A DNA stretch of 64,000 nucleotides from positions 620,001 through 684,000 of the forward strand of contig NZ_AUHG01000010.1 in assembly GCF_000423065.1 (NCBI RefSeq), read 5' to 3'. Of the stretch, positions 54,813-64,000 are shown piece after piece. Within the stretch, counting starts at the first letter, position 1, and every line of letters starts with the position of its first letter. A model generated the notes under the pieces. The model saw only the letters and a program-made list of their open reading frames with translations, searched no databases and was not told the DNA's origin. The stretch comes from Christiangramia echinicola DSM 19838. Its GTDB lineage: Bacteria > Bacteroidota > Bacteroidia > Flavobacteriales > Flavobacteriaceae. A program made the translations under genes and the position numbers.

Positions 54813-55073
54813 ATGGCACATAAAAAAGGAGTTGGTAGTTCCAAGAACGGTAGAGAGTCAGAATCGAAACGCCTAGGTGTGAAGATATTTGGTGGTCAGG
54901 CTGCCGTTGCAGGAAATATTATCGTAAGACAAAGAGGTACTGCGCATCGTCCAGGTGACAATGTATATGCAGGAAAAGATCATACTTTACATGCTAAAGT
55001 TGACGGTCTTGTGAAATTCACAAAGAAAAAAGATGATAAATCTTATGTATCTATTGAGCCTTTTGAAGCTTAA
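54813..55073 (+). CDS. rpmA: 50S ribosomal protein L27
   Basis: 86 residues, [20 protein letters not shown] at the start and the usual [19 protein letters not shown]. The mature N-terminus reaches the peptidyl-transferase centre. The N-terminal pro-sequence cut off by Prp in Firmicutes is absent. It ends 26 bases before a strong terminator. Confidence 0.98.
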   Translation: MAHKKGVGSSKNGRESESKRLGVKIFGGQAAVAGNIIVRQRGTAHRPGDNVYAGKDHTLHAKVDGLVKFTKKKDDKSYVSIEPFEA

Positions 55074-55098
55074 TTAGAACAGATCTTTTATAGAGAAG

Positions 55099-55126
55099 AA
55101 CCCTTTCCTCGGAAAGGGTTTTTTTA
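55099..55126 (+). terminator. intrinsic terminator after rpmA
   Basis: Stem AACCCTTTCC, two-base loop region, GGAAAGGGTT, T-run. Confidence 0.9.
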
Positions 55127-55175
55127 TGCTCTGAAATCAAAAATGTTTAATTATATTGTAAAAAAATTAAACAAA

Positions 55176-55472
55176 ATGAAGATTGCTGAAGAATTTCAAT
55201 TTAATGAAAGGCTGGTAGACAGGATCATAGCTATGGCCTGGGAAGATAGAACAACCTTTGAGGCTATAGAATTTCAGTTTGGATTATCTGAAAAACAGGT
55301 GATCAAATTTATGAGAGAACAAATACATCCTCGAAACTGGAGAAAGTGGAGAGCCAGAGTTCAGGGCAGGCACACAAAACATGAAAAGTTAAGGAGTGAT
55401 TCAGTAAAAAGATTTAAAAGCGACGCTCAACGAGCGATCACAGGGAATAGGATCTCCAAAAAGAAATACTAA
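55176..55472 (+). CDS. TIGR03643 family protein
   Basis: I start at ATG 55176 (98 residues); an ATG at 55143 is only 17 bases after the upstream terminator and leaves little room for a promoter. Conserved segments are DRIIAMAWEDRTTFEAIEFQ and EKQVIKFMREQIHPRNWRKW with a basic tail. Function unknown; the pattern suggests a small nucleic-acid-binding or regulatory protein. Confidence 0.75.
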   Translation: MKIAEEFQFNERLVDRIIAMAWEDRTTFEAIEFQFGLSEKQVIKFMREQIHPRNWRKWRARVQGRHTKHEKLRSDSVKRFKSDAQRAITGNRISKKKY

Positions 55473-55504
55473 AAAAAATCCCCGCTATAAAGCAGGGATT
55501 TTCA
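55473..55504. terminator. terminator between convergent genes
   Basis: Stem AAAATCCC with GGGATTTT (interrupted near the loop), between the TIGR03643 gene and the convergent LVIVD gene. Confidence 0.7.
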
Positions 55505-55528
55505 AAAAAACCAAACAAAAAGGGAAAA

Positions 55529-56755
55529 TCAATTTAAAGTAAAACTACTTATTAAATTAACCTCGTTACCCTTATACGAATACTGGTAAAGTGTATTGTC
55601 CCCAACCATAAGCAATTTCTCATCCAGGGGGATTACATCATAGGTGTTAATGTTTGCGAAATGATCAATTTGCTTAAGGTTGGGAGTATTTTGTATATCG
55701 AAGACTTTTAGCCCTTCATTCCCGTCGCATAGAAAGAGCCAGTCATCTTTAATGCCTAATCCGTAGGGATTGCTCATTTCATAAGAACTAGCGATTTTTG
55801 GATTTTGTTTATCGGTGATATCTACAATGTCTAATTGATTGAAATTTTGCCCACACATGTTTCCGCCCCGAATCGTTACATAAGCATAGTTGTCTTTCAC
55901 AACAACCGGGTCACATCCTAAAACGTGTTGCAGGAAAGATACTTGTTGTGGAGCAGCAGGATCCTCGATGCTGTATATATACATACCTGTGGCGCTTCCC
56001 AGGTACAAGTGATCCTCATAATTAAAAATGGTTTCAATTTGCCAGCCGGCATAATCAGAACTTAATCTATTAGTGCTGGCCGGGTTGGAAATATCAAAAA
56101 CTGAAAGCGAGGAATCATCAGCCACATAGAGATAAGTATCCTTAATACTAAATCTTGCCATGCTTCCTCCGGTGCCTGTTCCGCCTCCTTCGGCAGCATT
56201 AGCTGCTACAAAATTATCGAATCTTACCTGTACCTGTTCAATACTCCTGGTTTCCATTAGATAACCAACGATCACTTCATTTTCATAATCAAAATTCTCA
56301 AAATCTACATATGCTGTTCCCTCAGGGGCAATTTCATGGTAGGATGGGAAGACATCCTTTACCCTGGCAATTTCACTGATATTATTAATGTCACTTATAT
56401 TAAATACTACCAGGTCCATCCCGTTATCTGCGTATAGTTTTTCGTCCTTTATCGCGATATCCATATTTCTTGGGACCTTAAGGAACTTAATTTTAGTAGG
56501 GTTAAATGGATCTGTATTGTCTATAATATGAACCCCTTCGTTTTTGTCGTTGATGAAAATGTAATCTTTCCAGGCATAAATTTTCCCGGATTCTTTGATG
56601 CTTCTTGGCTCCTCGATCTTTACTGAAGCCCGAAAATCTGCTTTGGATTGGGTAACTGGAACTGCAATACTAACCAGGTTTGAATCATCATTTTCTTCAC
56701 AGGATGTGAGTGTGATAAATAAAATTAGGAAAGGTAAAAGTAGTAGCCTTTTCAT
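55529..56755 (-). CDS. LVIVD-repeat lipoprotein
   Basis: 408 residues with a lipoprotein signal ending in TLTSC (Cys19) and an acidic start (EENDDSN). The rest is a beta-propeller of LVIVD-type repeats (for example VHIIDNTDPFNPTKI, SLSVFDISNPASTNRL, LDIVDITDKQNPKI). Surface-exposed binding is likely, but partner unknown. Divergent from miaB. Confidence 0.85.
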   Translation of the reverse strand: MKRLLLLPFLILFITLTSCEENDDSNLVSIAVPVTQSKADFRASVKIEEPRSIKESGKIYAWKDYIFINDKNEGVHIIDNTDPFNPTKIKFLKVPRNMDIAIKDEKLYADNGMDLVVFNISDINNISEIARVKDVFPSYHEIAPEGTAYVDFENFDYENEVIVGYLMETRSIEQVQVRFDNFVAANAAEGGGTGTGGSMARFSIKDTYLYVADDSSLSVFDISNPASTNRLSSDYAGWQIETIFNYEDHLYLGSATGMYIYSIEDPAAPQQVSFLQHVLGCDPVVVKDNYAYVTIRGGNMCGQNFNQLDIVDITDKQNPKIASSYEMSNPYGLGIKDDWLFLCDGNEGLKVFDIQNTPNLKQIDHFANINTYDVIPLDEKLLMVGDNTLYQYSYKGNEVNLISSFTLN

Positions 56756-56835
56756 TTTTAAACCAGTTAGTTACCCAGTAGATGCAAAAAAGTTATAATG
56801 GTTGCGTTTATATTTATTAAATTTTTTTCTGTCAC

Positions 56836-56866
56836 TTTGTCAGAACTGTCTTTAGTCCTATCTTTG
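56836..56866 (+). promoter_or_regulatory. consensus promoter of miaB
   Basis: TTTG (56836-56839), 19 bases, TATCTTTG (56859-56866). Full consensus match. It probably serves miaB and the genes after it. Confidence 0.8.
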
Positions 56867-56899
56867 CCAATCTAAAAACCTACCGGTTATTAAAGATTT

Positions 56900-58345
56900 A
56901 TGGAGAAGACAATAGACGAAAAAAAACAGGGGAATTCTTTAGTAATGGAGCCTAAGGCTGCAAATAGCCGAAAGCTTTTTATTGAAAGTTATGGTTGCGC
57001 TATGAACTTTAGTGATAGCGAAATTGTAGCTTCAATTTTATCTAAAGAAGGTTTCAATACTACTCAAAAACTTGAAGAAGCAGATCTTGTGCTTGTAAAT
57101 ACCTGTTCGATCAGGGATAAAGCAGAGCAAACTGTACGTAAGCGTCTGGAGAAATATAACGCCGTAAAAAGGATAAATCCAGGGATGAAAGTTGGAGTTC
57201 TTGGCTGTATGGCCGAGCGTTTAAAAGATAAATTTCTCGAAGAAGAAAAAATAGTAGACCTGGTTGTAGGTCCAGATGCATATAAAGATCTGCCAAATCT
57301 TATAAGTGAAGTTGAAGAAGGACGTGATGCTATTAACGTTATTCTTAGTAAGGAAGAAACTTATGGCGATATTTCACCAGTAAGGCTGCAAACAAACGGC
57401 GTCTCAGCTTTCGTGTCTATTACCCGTGGTTGTGATAATATGTGTACTTTTTGCGTGGTTCCTTTTACAAGGGGAAGAGAGAGAAGTCGTGATCCGCAAA
57501 GTATCGTGGAAGAAGTGAACGATCTGGCCGCAAAAGGATATAAAGAGATTACCCTTCTTGGGCAAAATGTAGATAGTTATCTGTGGTATGGTGGCGGACT
57601 CAAAAAAGACTTCAAGAATGCTACAGAGATCCAGAAAGCTACAGCAACTAATTTCGCGGCCCTTTTAAAACTTGTGGCCGAAGCGCAACCGAAAATGAGA
57701 ATTCGTTTCTCTACCTCCAATCCTCAGGATATGACTCTCGATGTGATTGAGGCTATGGCGAAACATCGTAATATCTGTAATTATATTCATTTACCCGTGC
57801 AGAGTGGGAGTGATCGTATTTTGAAAAAAATGAATCGTTTACATACACGGGAAGAATATTTTACTTTAATAGACAATATTAAAAAGATGATCCCTAATTG
57901 TGGGATCTCACATGATCTTATAGCTGGGTTCCCAACAGAAACTGAAGAGGATCATCAGGATACGCTTTCGTTAATGGAATATGTGAAATATGATTTCGGT
58001 TATATGTTCACTTATTCTGAAAGGCCTGGAACTATGGCGGAGCGCAAATTGGAAGACGATGTTCCGGAAAAAGTTAAGAAAAGAAGACTTCAGGAGATCG
58101 TGGATCTTCAGCAAAAACATAGCAGGCGAAATACAAAGCAGGCCGTAGGGACGGTAGTTGAAGTGCTTATAGAAAAAGAATCAAAGAAATCTGATGCGCA
58201 TTGGAGCGGAAGAAATGAGCGTAATACGGTAACAGTATTTCCGAAGGAAAATTATAAAATTGGTGATTTTGTGAATGTGAAAATTAATGATTGTACCAGT
58301 GCAACATTAATTGGAGAACCAATTGGATATAGCGACAATAATTAA
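56900..58345 (+). CDS. miaB: tRNA-2-methylthio-N6-dimethylallyladenosine synthase
   Basis: 481 residues. Radical-SAM methylthiotransferase acting on A37 of tRNAs. The auxiliary cluster cysteines are Cys33, Cys69 and Cys103 (GCAMN, NTCSIR, GCMAER), and the radical-SAM motif is Cys178-x3-Cys182-x2-Cys185 ([10 protein letters not shown]). A C-terminal TRAM domain is present. It is first in a long plus-strand run toward groEL. Confidence 0.97.
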   Translation: MEKTIDEKKQGNSLVMEPKAANSRKLFIESYGCAMNFSDSEIVASILSKEGFNTTQKLEEADLVLVNTCSIRDKAEQTVRKRLEKYNAVKRINPGMKVGVLGCMAERLKDKFLEEEKIVDLVVGPDAYKDLPNLISEVEEGRDAINVILSKEETYGDISPVRLQTNGVSAFVSITRGCDNMCTFCVVPFTRGRERSRDPQSIVEEVNDLAAKGYKEITLLGQNVDSYLWYGGGLKKDFKNATEIQKATATNFAALLKLVAEAQPKMRIRFSTSNPQDMTLDVIEAMAKHRNICNYIHLPVQSGSDRILKKMNRLHTREEYFTLIDNIKKMIPNCGISHDLIAGFPTETEEDHQDTLSLMEYVKYDFGYMFTYSERPGTMAERKLEDDVPEKVKKRRLQEIVDLQQKHSRRNTKQAVGTVVEVLIEKESKKSDAHWSGRNERNTVTVFPKENYKIGDFVNVKINDCTSATLIGEPIGYSDNN

Positions 58346-58405
58346 TCAAAAAAGTCACGGTAAGGAAATAGGTCTTACTGTTTAATCATTACCGAATATT
58401 TGTAA

Positions 58406-59680
58406 ATGGAATCAGTTCAGGCAATAAAACAACGATTTGGGATCATAGGCGATGACCCCAAACTAAACCGTTCGGTTGAAAAAGCGATCCAGGTTGCTCC
58501 TACAGATATTTCTGTATTAGTGACGGGAGAGAGCGGGGTAGGGAAAGAAAGTATTCCCAAAATAATCCATGCGCTTTCCCATAGAAAACATGGTAAATAT
58601 ATAGCAGTTAACTGTGGAGCGATTCCGGAAGGAACAATTGACAGTGAGCTTTTTGGGCATGAAAAAGGTGCTTTTACCGGTGCGACTCAAACCAGGAATG
58701 GTTATTTTGAGGTGGCCGATGGTGGAACCATATTTCTGGATGAAGTTGGGGAACTACCACTTACTACCCAGGTTAGATTGCTAAGGGTTCTTGAAAATGG
58801 AGAGTTTATAAAAGTAGGTTCCTCCAAGGTTCAAAAAACCAATGTTAGAATTGTTGCGGCTACTAACATTAATATGTTTGAATCTATAAAAAAGGAAAAA
58901 TTCAGAGAAGATCTTTATTACAGGTTAAGTACGGTTGAAATACACCTCCCACCGCTTCGTGAGCGGAAAGAAGACATTCATTTGTTGTTTAGGAAATTCG
59001 CTTCAGATTTCGGACTTAAGTATAAAATGCCTACTATTAAATTAGAGGATGAAGCTGTAGACCTGTTGTTAAAGTATAGATGGGGTGGTAATATTCGTCA
59101 GCTAAGAAATATCGCAGAGCAGATCTCGGTCCTGGAGCAAAGCCGAAGTATAAGTGCTGCCGGACTCAGGCATTATTTGCCAGATGTTGGTAGCAATCTT
59201 CCTGCTGTTATCGCAGATAAAAAACAGGAAGGTGATTTCAGCAATGAAAGAGAAATCCTTTATAAAGTGCTTTTCGATATGAAAGGCGATCTGAATGACC
59301 TGAAAAAGCTAACCTTGAAGTTAATGCAGGAAGGCGATAGTAAGCAGGTGCAGGATGATAATGAAGGTCTCATTCAGAAAATCTATGGGAACAGCGGAGA
59401 TGATATTGATGAGGCAGATATAGACGATGATGATGAACTGAACGTGCTTCAAATTCCGCAGGATAATAATTCTTCTTCTGCCAGACAGCAGGAGGAAAAG
59501 GATAAATATTATTTTGCTGAGGAAATTGAAGAGGAAGAAACACTTTCTCTTCAGGATAAAGAACTGGAGCTTATTAAAAAGTCTTTAGAAAGGCACAGCG
59601 GGAAACGAAAGGCTGCGGCCGAGGAGTTGGGGATCAGTGAGCGAACACTTTATCGCAAGATCAAACAATATAATCTATAA
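58406..59680 (+). CDS. sigma-54-dependent transcriptional activator without receiver domain
   Basis: 424 residues. The AAA+ core starts almost at once: Walker A GESGVGKE (41-48), GAFTGA (88-93, sigma-54 contact), Walker B region GTIFLDEVGEL (107-117). A Fis-type HTH ends the protein (HSGKRKAAAEELGISERTLY). No receiver, PAS or GAF domain is present, so activity would be set by expression or a partner. The linker between the AAA+ core and HTH is unusually acidic (residues ~325-380). It lies between miaB and lptE, a placement common in flavobacteria. Confidence 0.92.
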   Translation: MESVQAIKQRFGIIGDDPKLNRSVEKAIQVAPTDISVLVTGESGVGKESIPKIIHALSHRKHGKYIAVNCGAIPEGTIDSELFGHEKGAFTGATQTRNGYFEVADGGTIFLDEVGELPLTTQVRLLRVLENGEFIKVGSSKVQKTNVRIVAATNINMFESIKKEKFREDLYYRLSTVEIHLPPLRERKEDIHLLFRKFASDFGLKYKMPTIKLEDEAVDLLLKYRWGGNIRQLRNIAEQISVLEQSRSISAAGLRHYLPDVGSNLPAVIADKKQEGDFSNEREILYKVLFDMKGDLNDLKKLTLKLMQEGDSKQVQDDNEGLIQKIYGNSGDDIDEADIDDDDELNVLQIPQDNNSSSARQQEEKDKYYFAEEIEEEETLSLQDKELELIKKSLERHSGKRKAAAEELGISERTLYRKIKQYNL

Positions 59681-59697
59681 TTTCAGGTTTTTATTTT

Positions 59698-60204
59698 ATG
59701 AAAAAACTTCTAATATTCTCAAGTCTAATTTGTTTTACATTCTTATTTCAGGCTTGCGGAATTTATTCCTTCACCGGGGCAGATACCGGGGAGGCAGAAA
59801 CTTTTCAGGTAAACTTTTTTCAGAATAATGCCGATCTTGTAGAACCTGGTATAGACAGGACGTTTACTCTTTCACTTCAGGACCTTATTCTGAACCAGAC
59901 CAGTTTGAATCTCACAAATACTAACGGAGATCTTATCTTCGAAGGTGAGATCACAGAATATTATATTTCACCAATGTCTGCAACTGCTCAGAATACTGCG
60001 GCACAAAATAGATTGACGATTTCGGTGAATGTGAGGTATTATAATACTTTGGAACCAGAAAAAGATTTTGAACGAAGATTTTCATTTTATTATGACTATG
60101 CGGCGCAAACTCAACTTGTTGGGTCCGATTTGGAAACGGCGCTGGATGAGATCTATACAAGGTTAACTCAGGATATTTTCAACGCGGCACTAACCGACTG
60201 GTAA
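59698..60204 (+). CDS. lptE: LptE-like LPS-assembly lipoprotein
   Basis: 168 residues with a lipoprotein signal (FLFQAC, Cys20) followed by GIYSFTGADTG. The beta-rich segment GDLIFEGEITEYYISP and the C-terminal TRLTQDIFNAALTDW match the flavobacterial LptE family, which plugs the LptD barrel that places LPS in the outer membrane. It overlaps the next gene by one base. Confidence 0.85.
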   Translation: MKKLLIFSSLICFTFLFQACGIYSFTGADTGEAETFQVNFFQNNADLVEPGIDRTFTLSLQDLILNQTSLNLTNTNGDLIFEGEITEYYISPMSATAQNTAAQNRLTISVNVRYYNTLEPEKDFERRFSFYYDYAAQTQLVGSDLETALDEIYTRLTQDIFNAALTDW

Positions 60205-61082
60205 TGGATGTAAAAGAACTTACATATCTATTAGAAAATCCGGGAGAGATCACTTCAGAACAAACTCGTGAGATCGAAAATATTCTTGCGAAAGCGCCTT
60301 ATTTCCAGGCGGCGAGGGCAATTAGATTAAAAGGTCTTAAAGAGCACCAGGAGTTTACTTATAATGATGCTTTAAAGAAAACAGCGGCTTATACCGCAGA
60401 CCGGAGCATACTTTTTGAATTTATTACTTCGCAGGAATTCAATCAAAACCAGATCGCGAAGCAAATTCGTGACCAGGAAGAAAGATTAAAGCAGATCACG
60501 GTTTATGAACCTGAAGAAGTTCATGGAAGGCGTAGTATAGATATCGATGAGGCGATAAAAATGAAGCAGTCTGAATCTGAAAGGGTAATGGATCCTGCCT
60601 TATTTGAAAGACCGCACAAACCGGAAATTACTGAAGATCCAGAAATTGATAAACCGGAAGAGTCAGAAGAAGATAAACTTGGAATAGGTAAGCCACTGGA
60701 ATTCGACGGGAAAGAATCCCACTCTTTCTCTGAATGGTTGAAACTTACCAAAGCTCAGCCTATTGAAAGGGAAGAGAATAAAATAGAGCAGACAGATGAA
60801 ACGCGATCGCGTAAATTTGAACTCATAGAGGAATTTATTTCAAAAAATCCTAAGATAAAGCCCGGGAAAATTGCCAATAAAGCGAACCTTGCAGAGCAAA
60901 GCACAACGGCGCCTGAGTCCCTGATGACAGAGACTTTAGCAAAGGTTTATCTGGAGCAGAAAAATTATAAAAAAGCTATACAGGCATATAAAATATTAAT
61001 TTTGAAAAATCCCGAAAAAAGTGGTTTCTTTGCAGACCAAATTCGGGCAATCGAGAAATTACAAGACACTAATAACGAATAA
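60204..61082 (+). CDS. TPR-containing protein of the lptE-secG interval
   Basis: 292 residues without signal peptide or membrane segment. An N-terminal helical region (ENILAKAPYFQAARAIRLKG) and a highly charged middle (Glu/Lys/Pro-rich) precede a short TPR-like unit at the C-terminus (ETLAKVYLEQKNYKKAIQAYKIL). It starts on the last base of the lptE stop and is followed by secG after 2 bases, so it is translationally coupled with both. I do not recognise a named family. Confidence 0.75.
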   Translation: MDVKELTYLLENPGEITSEQTREIENILAKAPYFQAARAIRLKGLKEHQEFTYNDALKKTAAYTADRSILFEFITSQEFNQNQIAKQIRDQEERLKQITVYEPEEVHGRRSIDIDEAIKMKQSESERVMDPALFERPHKPEITEDPEIDKPEESEEDKLGIGKPLEFDGKESHSFSEWLKLTKAQPIEREENKIEQTDETRSRKFELIEEFISKNPKIKPGKIANKANLAEQSTTAPESLMTETLAKVYLEQKNYKKAIQAYKILILKNPEKSGFFADQIRAIEKLQDTNNE

Positions 61083-61084
61083 GA

Positions 61085-61429
61085 ATGAGTACATTCACTA
61101 TTTTTTTAGCTTTAATAATTATCGTAGCATTTTTGCTGGTAGTTGTAATCATGGTACAGAATCCTAAAGGAGGAGGGCTTTCTTCATCTTTCGGAGGCGG
61201 TGGTCAGCAAATGGGAGGTGTTAAGAAAACAACAGATTTTCTTGATAAAAGTACCTGGACACTTGCTACATTATTATTGGTATTGATCTTACTTTCTAAC
61301 GTAACTATTATGGATGCACCTGCAGATGCAGCATCTGGAGTTTTTGAAAGTGATGAACCTGTAAATACTGAAGCTCCTGCGACTCAGTCTCCGGCGCAAC
61401 AACCGGCAGAAACTGACAGCACGCAGTAA
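61085..61429 (+). CDS. secG: preprotein translocase subunit SecG
   Basis: 114 residues. Two membrane helices (residues ~5-23 and ~55-77) flank the conserved MVQNPKGGGLSSSFGG loop. The C-terminal ~35 residues are Ala/Pro/Gln/Glu-rich. SecG speeds SecYE-dependent export. The gene follows the TPR gene by 2 bases and is closed by a terminator. Confidence 0.95.
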   Translation: MSTFTIFLALIIIVAFLLVVVIMVQNPKGGGLSSSFGGGGQQMGGVKKTTDFLDKSTWTLATLLLVLILLSNVTIMDAPADAASGVFESDEPVNTEAPATQSPAQQPAETDSTQ

Positions 61430-61452
61430 ATTTCACAAAATATTATAATTTG

Positions 61453-61485
61453 AAAATGCCAGCTTATGACAAGCTGGCATTTTTT
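61453..61485 (+). terminator. intrinsic terminator after secG
   Basis: Stem AAAATGCCAGCTT with AAGCTGGCATTTT and a T-run. It separates secG from groESL. Confidence 0.9.
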
Positions 61486-61493
61486 ATTTGGTA

Positions 61494-61524
61494 TTGGCAG
61501 GATTAAGCTAGTGGCATAATTTTA
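61494..61524 (+). promoter_or_regulatory. candidate promoter of groES-groEL
   Basis: TTG (61494-61496), 20 bases, TAATTTTA (61517-61524). This is one base from the -7 consensus. No CIRCE element is visible. Confidence 0.5.
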
Positions 61525-61580
61525 GAAATATCCCTAACTCAATTAATAAATTAATTAACCTATAATAAAATTTATAAAAA

Positions 61581-61856
61581 ATGGGACTAAACGTTAAACC
61601 GCTTTCAGACAGGGTAGTTATTGAACCTGTTGCTGCAGAAAATAAGACTGCATCTGGTATTATTATTCCTGAAACTGCTAAAGAAAAACCTCAAAAAGGA
61701 AAAGTAGTGGCTGTTGGTGCAGGAACCAAAGATCATAAGATGACCGTTAAGGAAGGTGATATGGTTCTTTATGGAAAATATGCTGGTACCGAGCTTAAGC
61801 TTGAAGGTACAGATTATTTGATCATGCGGGAAGATGATATACTTGCAATAGTATAA
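61581..61856 (+). CDS. groES: co-chaperonin GroES
   Basis: 91 residues. The lid of the GroEL cage. The mobile loop region reads [18 protein letters not shown], and [15 protein letters not shown] follows. The gene lies 113 bases before groEL and should be cotranscribed with it. Confidence 0.98.
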   Translation: MGLNVKPLSDRVVIEPVAAENKTASGIIIPETAKEKPQKGKVVAVGAGTKDHKMTVKEGDMVLYGKYAGTELKLEGTDYLIMREDDILAIV

Positions 61857-61951
61857 GCTTAGAATCAACAAAAAATTCCCTGCTTCCTGCCGGGAATACA
61901 TCATAAAATAATTAATTAACCACATTTTTTCAGAGCTATTATAGTTCTTGA

Positions 61952-63610
<1,659 letters not shown>

Positions 63611-63628
63611 TATCTCATCACAGATAAT

Positions 63629-63663
63629 AAAAAGAGCCCGACTGAAAAGTCGGGCTCTTTTTA
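63629..63663 (+). terminator. intrinsic terminator after groEL
   Basis: A 15-bp stem (AAAAAGAGCCCGACT with AGTCGGGCTCTTTTT) and 4-base loop with a T-run. It may also serve the convergent gene. Confidence 0.92.
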
Positions 63664-63688
63664 TTTCTAGTTTAATGTAATTGAGATG

Positions 63689-64000
63689 TTATTCTGGTTT
63701 TTTCATGAAGTCAAAACCCCCTTCACGCAGATTGATTCCAAATTCCAGATAAGCTTTCATGCAGGCTAGAAAATTTGCCCAGCCTTCTGTATTTCTTCCC
63801 AGCCAGGTAATTCCTTCTTCATTTGGTTCCATTTTACCTTCGGTTAGTTTCACCAGGGTTTGATTGTTCGGTCTTTCCTCAAGTTCAATTTTCACCTCCA
63901 GATCGCGATCCTTACTTCCTTCCCATTCAAAAATAATCAGTTCTGGAATCTTTAGCTTTAAGATCTTTACATCTATTTTCATATCAGGAAATTCTGGAAA
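63689..64000 (-). CDS. AHSA1/START-like domain protein (5' end outside window)
   Basis: The open frame runs off the right edge: the residues upstream of the in-window Met read FPEFPD, so the gene continues. The visible part is the C-terminal half of an SRPBCC fold of AHSA1 type (LKIPELIIFEWEG, then TEGWANFLACMKAYLEFGINLREGG). Such proteins bind a hydrophobic ligand or chaperone. Convergent with groEL. Confidence 0.85.
   Translation of the reverse strand, partial: FPEFPDMKIDVKILKLKIPELIIFEWEGSKDRDLEVKIELEERPNNQTLVKLTEGKMEPNEEGITWLGRNTEGWANFLACMKAYLEFGINLREGGFDFMKKPE

Noticed and set aside
61486-61580. CIRCE heat-shock operator upstream of groES
   Set aside because: No TTAGCACTC-type inverted repeat is present in the gap.

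Overview
The window reads as chromosomal DNA of a marine-type member of the Flavobacteriaceae (Bacteroidota), close to Gramella/Christiangramia in style. The evidence is AT-rich DNA with a T9SS sorting domain, a SusC/SusD pair, gldE and gldD, DUF4270 and DUF4199 proteins, an atpD-atpC pair split from the rest of the ATP synthase genes, and promoters of the Bacteroidota form TTTG-N19-TAnnTTTG. The genus is an inference; the family is well supported. I see no rRNA, tRNA, CRISPR array, prophage or insertion sequence. The window is almost entirely coding, with no gene-free stretch longer than about 260 bases.

Layout. 1-7.6 kb: the 3' part of a large T9SS-secreted protein, exodeoxyribonuclease III, an OmpA-type lipoprotein, a PfkB sugar kinase, an aldo/keto reductase. 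6.5-12.4 kb: a minus-strand run panC-panD-flippase-like-esterase-like-radA-M23 peptidase. 12.5-18.9 kb: a half-length glycogen-synthase-like protein, a DUF4270 lipoprotein, glmS, then atpDC. 19-23 kb: a lectin-like/OmpA fusion, an M61 peptidase and a two-gene DUF2975/HTH regulator unit with apparent operators. 23.2-29 kb: a complete seven-gene Mrp/Mnh Na+/H+ antiporter operon, with a convergent MgtC-family gene. 29.5-37.4 kb: a biotin cluster bioF-bioD-bioA, then a SET-domain protein, a ketoacyl-synthase-like protein, bioB, and two tandem cupin/JmjC-like proteins. 37.4-41.1 kb (minus strand): recX, a small membrane protein, a DUF892 protein, RNase G, a 29-residue basic protein too short for usual gene calling, and HU. 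41.2-44.7 kb: mutY-ssb-gldE-gldD. 44.8-50.1 kb: a SusC/SusD pair and an EamA transporter. 50.1-53.5 kb (minus): an active/inactive M16 peptidase pair. 53.7-55.5 kb: DUF4199, rplU with a C-terminal extension, rpmA, a TIGR03643 protein. 55.5-64 kb: an LVIVD lipoprotein, miaB, a sigma-54 activator, lptE, a TPR-like protein, secG, groES-groEL and a cut-off AHSA1-type gene.

The most interesting part is the biotin region. No bioC, bioH, bioG or other known pimeloyl-ester gene is visible. Between bioA and bioB lie a SAM-dependent SET-domain protein and a FabF-like condensing enzyme with an intact Cys-His-His triad, and bioB is followed by two probable Fe(II)/2-oxoglutarate oxygenase paralogues. This could be an unusual way of making or modifying the pimeloyl precursor, but that is inference from gene order. 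Other points worth attention are paired 17-bp inverted operators around the promoter of the DUF2975/HTH unit, an esterase homologue with Asp in place of the nucleophilic Ser, ribosomal protein L21 carrying a SAP/Rho-N-like tail, an RNase G without its zinc-link cysteines, and the 29-residue basic protein.
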